A stretch of 64,000 nt of DNA, taken from Selaginella tamariscina. Lineage: Eukaryota > Streptophyta > Lycopodiopsida > Selaginellales > Selaginellaceae. Positions within the stretch are counted from its first letter, which is position 1, and each line of letters opens with the position of its first letter. Shown here piece after piece: positions 60,918 through 64,000 of the stretch. Below the pieces are notes generated by a model. The model was not told the DNA's origin and did no database searches. It was given only the letters and a program-made list of their open reading frames with translations. The translations under genes and the position numbers were made by a program. The stretch lies in contig PUQB01000412.1 of NCBI GenBank assembly GCA_003024785.1, forward strand, positions 62,001 through 126,000, in the 5' to 3' direction.

Positions 60918-62230
60918 TATATGACCTTGAAATAAAGGAAGAAAAAGAAGAAAGAGAAGAAAATTTGAAGATGAGAATAAGGAAGAAACTAAGGAAGATT
61001 TTTTGAAACCCTAATGAGTGCTGGCGGCGGGCGAGTACCCTTAACTTATACTTCGAAAATTTATGGTTTGTCAGTTTCTGTGCAGCTGTCCACGTGTCGA
61101 AATCAGATTGGTTGTGTGTGTAATTTCCTTGGTTTTCGATAGATTTGACAGGAAATATCTTATTATTGGATTTTGCATTCCTCGGACTTGTCGCTTTCTT
61201 GGATTCTGTCCTTCGCTCGTGTGACTTATCCTGTTGATGTTTCGAGAAGATTTTGCTGACGTCGACTCTCCAGCTGGCCACACATTTTTCCTTGTCTCCT
61301 TCCGAGTTATGATTTTGATCGTATTCCAAGTTAGTGTCTAATACTGATATTTTTGTGTCCGTCATATTGTGCCGTTCATATTCCAGGTCATTGTTGAGAT
61401 CTTCTTCTGGCTTGTTAGTTGTATATTTCCGTATTCGATTTGTATTCGTAGTAAGTATAACCCGTGTTGTAGCATCCATCAATGTGACAGTGTTGTTATC
61501 TCGTATGTCGGTAATTATATATGGTCCATGCCATTTGGACTTGAATTTATGACCAATCGGTCGAAGATTCCCTTAATAATGCCATATCATATCTTCAACT
61601 CGGAATATGGGTCGCCGTTGTACTCGTCGTAATCGATCGTGCCATGCCTTAATACGTGTTTATATCGCTTGTATATTAAAAACTGCTTGTTGCCGTTTCT
61701 CATCAAGTTTTTCGAGTTGTAGTAGTCGTTGCTTAACTTGCTCTGCTTCCCCAATGCCGTATTCAAGTGACATCCATAATGATGGTATGATATACTCTAT
61801 AGGCGTAATTGCTTCCAATCCGTATGTAAGCTGAAATGGAATAAACTTTGTGTGCCACTTTATACGTAGTACGGTATACCCATAATGCTGATGGAAGTTT
61901 TTCATCCCAGTTTTTACGATTAGTGTTGACTATCTTGGTTAGTACGGTCTTCAATATTTTGTTAGTAGCCTTTGCATGTCCGTTTCCTTGTGGATAATAC
62001 GCAGTAGAGGTATAATGTTTTACCAAATATTCGTTGCAAAGTACTTTGATGACGTTGTTGACAAAATGAGTTCCTTGATCACTAATAAGTTCCATTGGAG
62101 CGCCAAATTGTACTACGATATTCTCGTAGATAAACTTAGCTACCCGTATTGCACGGCAATCCCATAATGCGATAGCCTCTGCCCACTTAGTAACATAATC
62201 CGTGAGTACCAATATATTTGATTCCGCTTG
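60918..62230 (-). pseudogene. Gypsy D integrase
   Basis: Minus strand. The core starts abruptly at about 62230 with ILVLTDYVTKWAEAIAL (first catalytic Asp), then ISDQGTHFVNN (second Asp), STAYYPQGNGHAKATNKILK where the catalytic Glu position is Lys, and KNWDEKLPSALWVYRTTYK. The frame then shifts into FIPFQLTYGLEAITPIEYII (61850-61790). The C-terminal barrel at about 61560-61440 reads FKSKWHGPYIITDIRDNNTV then TLMDATTRVI, GPY type. The integrase zinc-binding N-terminus is missing. The frame continues to 60676 through a hydrophobic stretch (IFLSFFLILIFKF) that is probably untranslated spacer. Confidence 0.85.
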
Positions 62231-63900
62231 CTACTTTTAGGATTTGTGTCTCAGTTGAGGGTAGTTCTGCATCTTGCTCCCATTTACACTTGTAATTTTG
62301 TTCTTGATGCTCATCTGGTAAGTCATTCTCTTGTTGAACTTCAATTCTCCGTGTCGCTGGTTCAGTGGATGATGTTCCGGTGTTAAATTCACATTGTGGA
62401 CATTCTGGTGAATAATGTCCCAATTCCCCACATGTATAACAGCGAATATTGTTAAGTCGATTATATTCAGTAGAATAGTGTCCTTTTTCTCCACATCTAA
62501 AACATGTCACATTTGGATTCTGTCCTCGTAATGCCGGTGGAGGTGGTATTGGTGGTAATAACGGTGGTCTTGACTGTGCTGGAGCTGGTAACAAAGGCTG
62601 TCCTCTGCGTGGTACCTCCGTATTATTACTTTGCCGGTAGAATGCTCCGGATTCACAGGGAAATCTCCTTCCATTTCCATATCTGCGTTCCCCATTATAC
62701 GATCTTTGTGGATAGTCATATGAATTAGCATTTCGTGGTGGTGGATAATCGTATGAATTAACATTCCGATTATTGTTCCATCTGGGTGATGGTTGAAAAT
62801 TGTCAGTACGTCCCATGTTCCGACATTGTCTTGCTTCATGACCTATTCCTCCACACATCTGACATTTGGGTATCTTACATTCAGAAGCATTATGCCCTTC
62901 ATTTTTGCATGTTGTATATAGTATATTGCTTTAGTTCTTGATCGTATTTCGCTATCCTTCCGATATTGCCTTCTTGTTTCCCGTTCATCCTCATCTACAT
63001 ATCTTGGGGGTATCAACACTTCAAGTTGTTCTGCTTCTTTAATTGCTTGACCTAAATTAGGTGGTTTGATCAATCGTACCTGAAGTTGTAAACTGTCTCG
63101 TAATTCGTTCATATACCATTTCTTTGCTAGTTTATTGCTGATATCTCCGACCTCGCAACGGTTATATAATCTCCGAAATCGTCGAGTGTAATCCTCCACT
63201 GCCTTTGTAAGTCCTTGTCGTATTTCCTGCAACTGCACCGTCGGGTCTCACTTTCGACACTTTCGTACATAATAATTCCTGAATACTGTAAGTACGCTGT
63301 ACTTATCAATTGTGTTAGCATTTTTGTAATACCAATCGCTAGCATCTCCCTTTAATGTAAATGGAAATATTCGTAATTTCTCATCTTCATCCTTGATTTC
63401 ATTGGCTATACACGCCTTCTTGAATTGCTGAATATGCCAATTTGTATCTTCATTCTCAAGACCTGAAAAGTAGATGGTACAACCTTCCCCGTAATTGTTA
63501 ATGTTCCCATCTCGACCGGTAATTCCTCTAACAATAGTTCTCAGTTTTCTCACGTTGATATTCGGGGCTCGTAATCGTCACTCCCTTGATTCGGATCCTT
63601 CTCTCATGTAACTTCACCGCACTTCGTCATTTGTTGCTCATGTTCTCGAGCTTCAACTTGTTCCTTTCTTCTCCATTCCTCACGTTCTTCAATCCTCTTC
63701 AGTGTCTCAATTACTGCTTGTCGCCGTAAATACCACTCCTCGCGTTCTCTTTACTGTCTTTGCTTAATTTCTTCATATCTTTGGCGTTCTGCAAGAATAC
63801 GTCGATAATCATTCACTTACTATACTCCACAAGTCCATTCTCATGAAATCTTCGCGTCACTTTGTTCCATTTCCATAGTAGCTGTGCTGATCTCAATCAA
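62231..63900 (-). pseudogene. Gypsy D gag polyprotein with four CCHC-like zinc knuckles
   Basis: Minus strand, order: a charged coiled-coil N-terminus at about 63830-63620 (REEWYLRRQAVIETLKRIEE, EWRRKEQVEAREHEQQ), then the Retrotrans_gag domain at 63553-63000 (DTNWHIQQFKKACIANEIKD, RIFPFTLKGDASDWYYKN, DYTRRFRRLYNRCEVGD). Four knuckles follow: CKNEGHNASEC (first Cys replaced by Tyr), CQMCGGIGHEARQC, CFRCGEKGHYSTEY (last Cys to Tyr), CYTCGELGHYSPEC. A Pro/Asn/Tyr-rich linker lies between knuckles 2 and 3. A stop and frame shifts are present near 63240 and 63560. Gag sequence runs directly into integrase at about 62230. Confidence 0.88.
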
Positions 63901-64000
63901 GACTCTCACCTATCCTCAATCTTTTTGCTTTCGTCACAACTTTTAAGTATCAATCTGCCTTCCCTATTACATTATACAAACAAATTATCAATCACCTACT

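Noticed and set aside
60676..61482. 268-codon ORF with hydrophobic stretch as an envelope-like protein
   Set aside because: Its first part is the integrase C-terminal barrel; the hydrophobic run lies in spacer just before the next ORF's ATG and lacks a signal peptide or glycoprotein context.

Overview
The window is eukaryotic nuclear DNA, most likely from a plant of the streptophyte lineage, perhaps bryophyte-grade. The evidence is split genes with GT-AG introns, plant-style metabolic genes, an F-box gene family, a plant-type matrixin, and decaying Ty3/Gypsy retrotransposons in AT-rich DNA. No RNA gene, operon or CRISPR array was seen. The species cannot be fixed from the sequence alone.

Layout. 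1-17 kb is the gene-bearing part. It holds a flavin amine (polyamine) oxidase-like gene entering from the left edge, a last exon of an unknown gene, a small unknown three-exon gene, S-formylglutathione hydrolase (FGH, minus), glutathione-dependent formaldehyde dehydrogenase/class III ADH (FALDH, plus) and a broken matrix metalloproteinase. FGH and FALDH are head to head and catalyse consecutive steps of formaldehyde oxidation. Introns here are rich in GT/CA, GA/CT and TA microsatellites.

17-51 kb holds three related F-box loci: one nearly intact (17.7-18.9 kb), one 3' fragment (25.0-25.2 kb, inverted relative to copy 3) and one frame-broken copy (48.4-49.5 kb). They share flanking DNA and were spread by segmental duplication. 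Between them lie a Gypsy pol remnant interrupted by a 112-bp repeat array in opposed orientations, an orphan 219-codon ORF, a 264-bp MITE with a paralogous empty site, an AT-rich array, minus-strand Gypsy remnants, a 3.4-kb palindromic transposon carrying a GHTHEDID-type (DUF7869-like) transposase, and a satellite built on the palindrome GGGATTAATCCC.

51-64 kb holds a Gypsy integrase remnant with its LTR, then a larger relative of the palindromic transposon. That relative appears to carry a ParB-like/DNA-methyltransferase-like cargo gene, and it was itself split by a Gypsy element that runs off the right edge. The Gypsy element has a 614-bp LTR, a polypurine tract, an extra ORF downstream of integrase, and gag fused almost directly to integrase because protease, RT and RNase H are missing.

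Many conserved exons carry single-base frame breaks, often near homopolymers. Either the assembly has indel errors or several loci are decaying; FGH is the clear exception and is fully open. All functional calls rest on reading motifs by eye; no database search was run.
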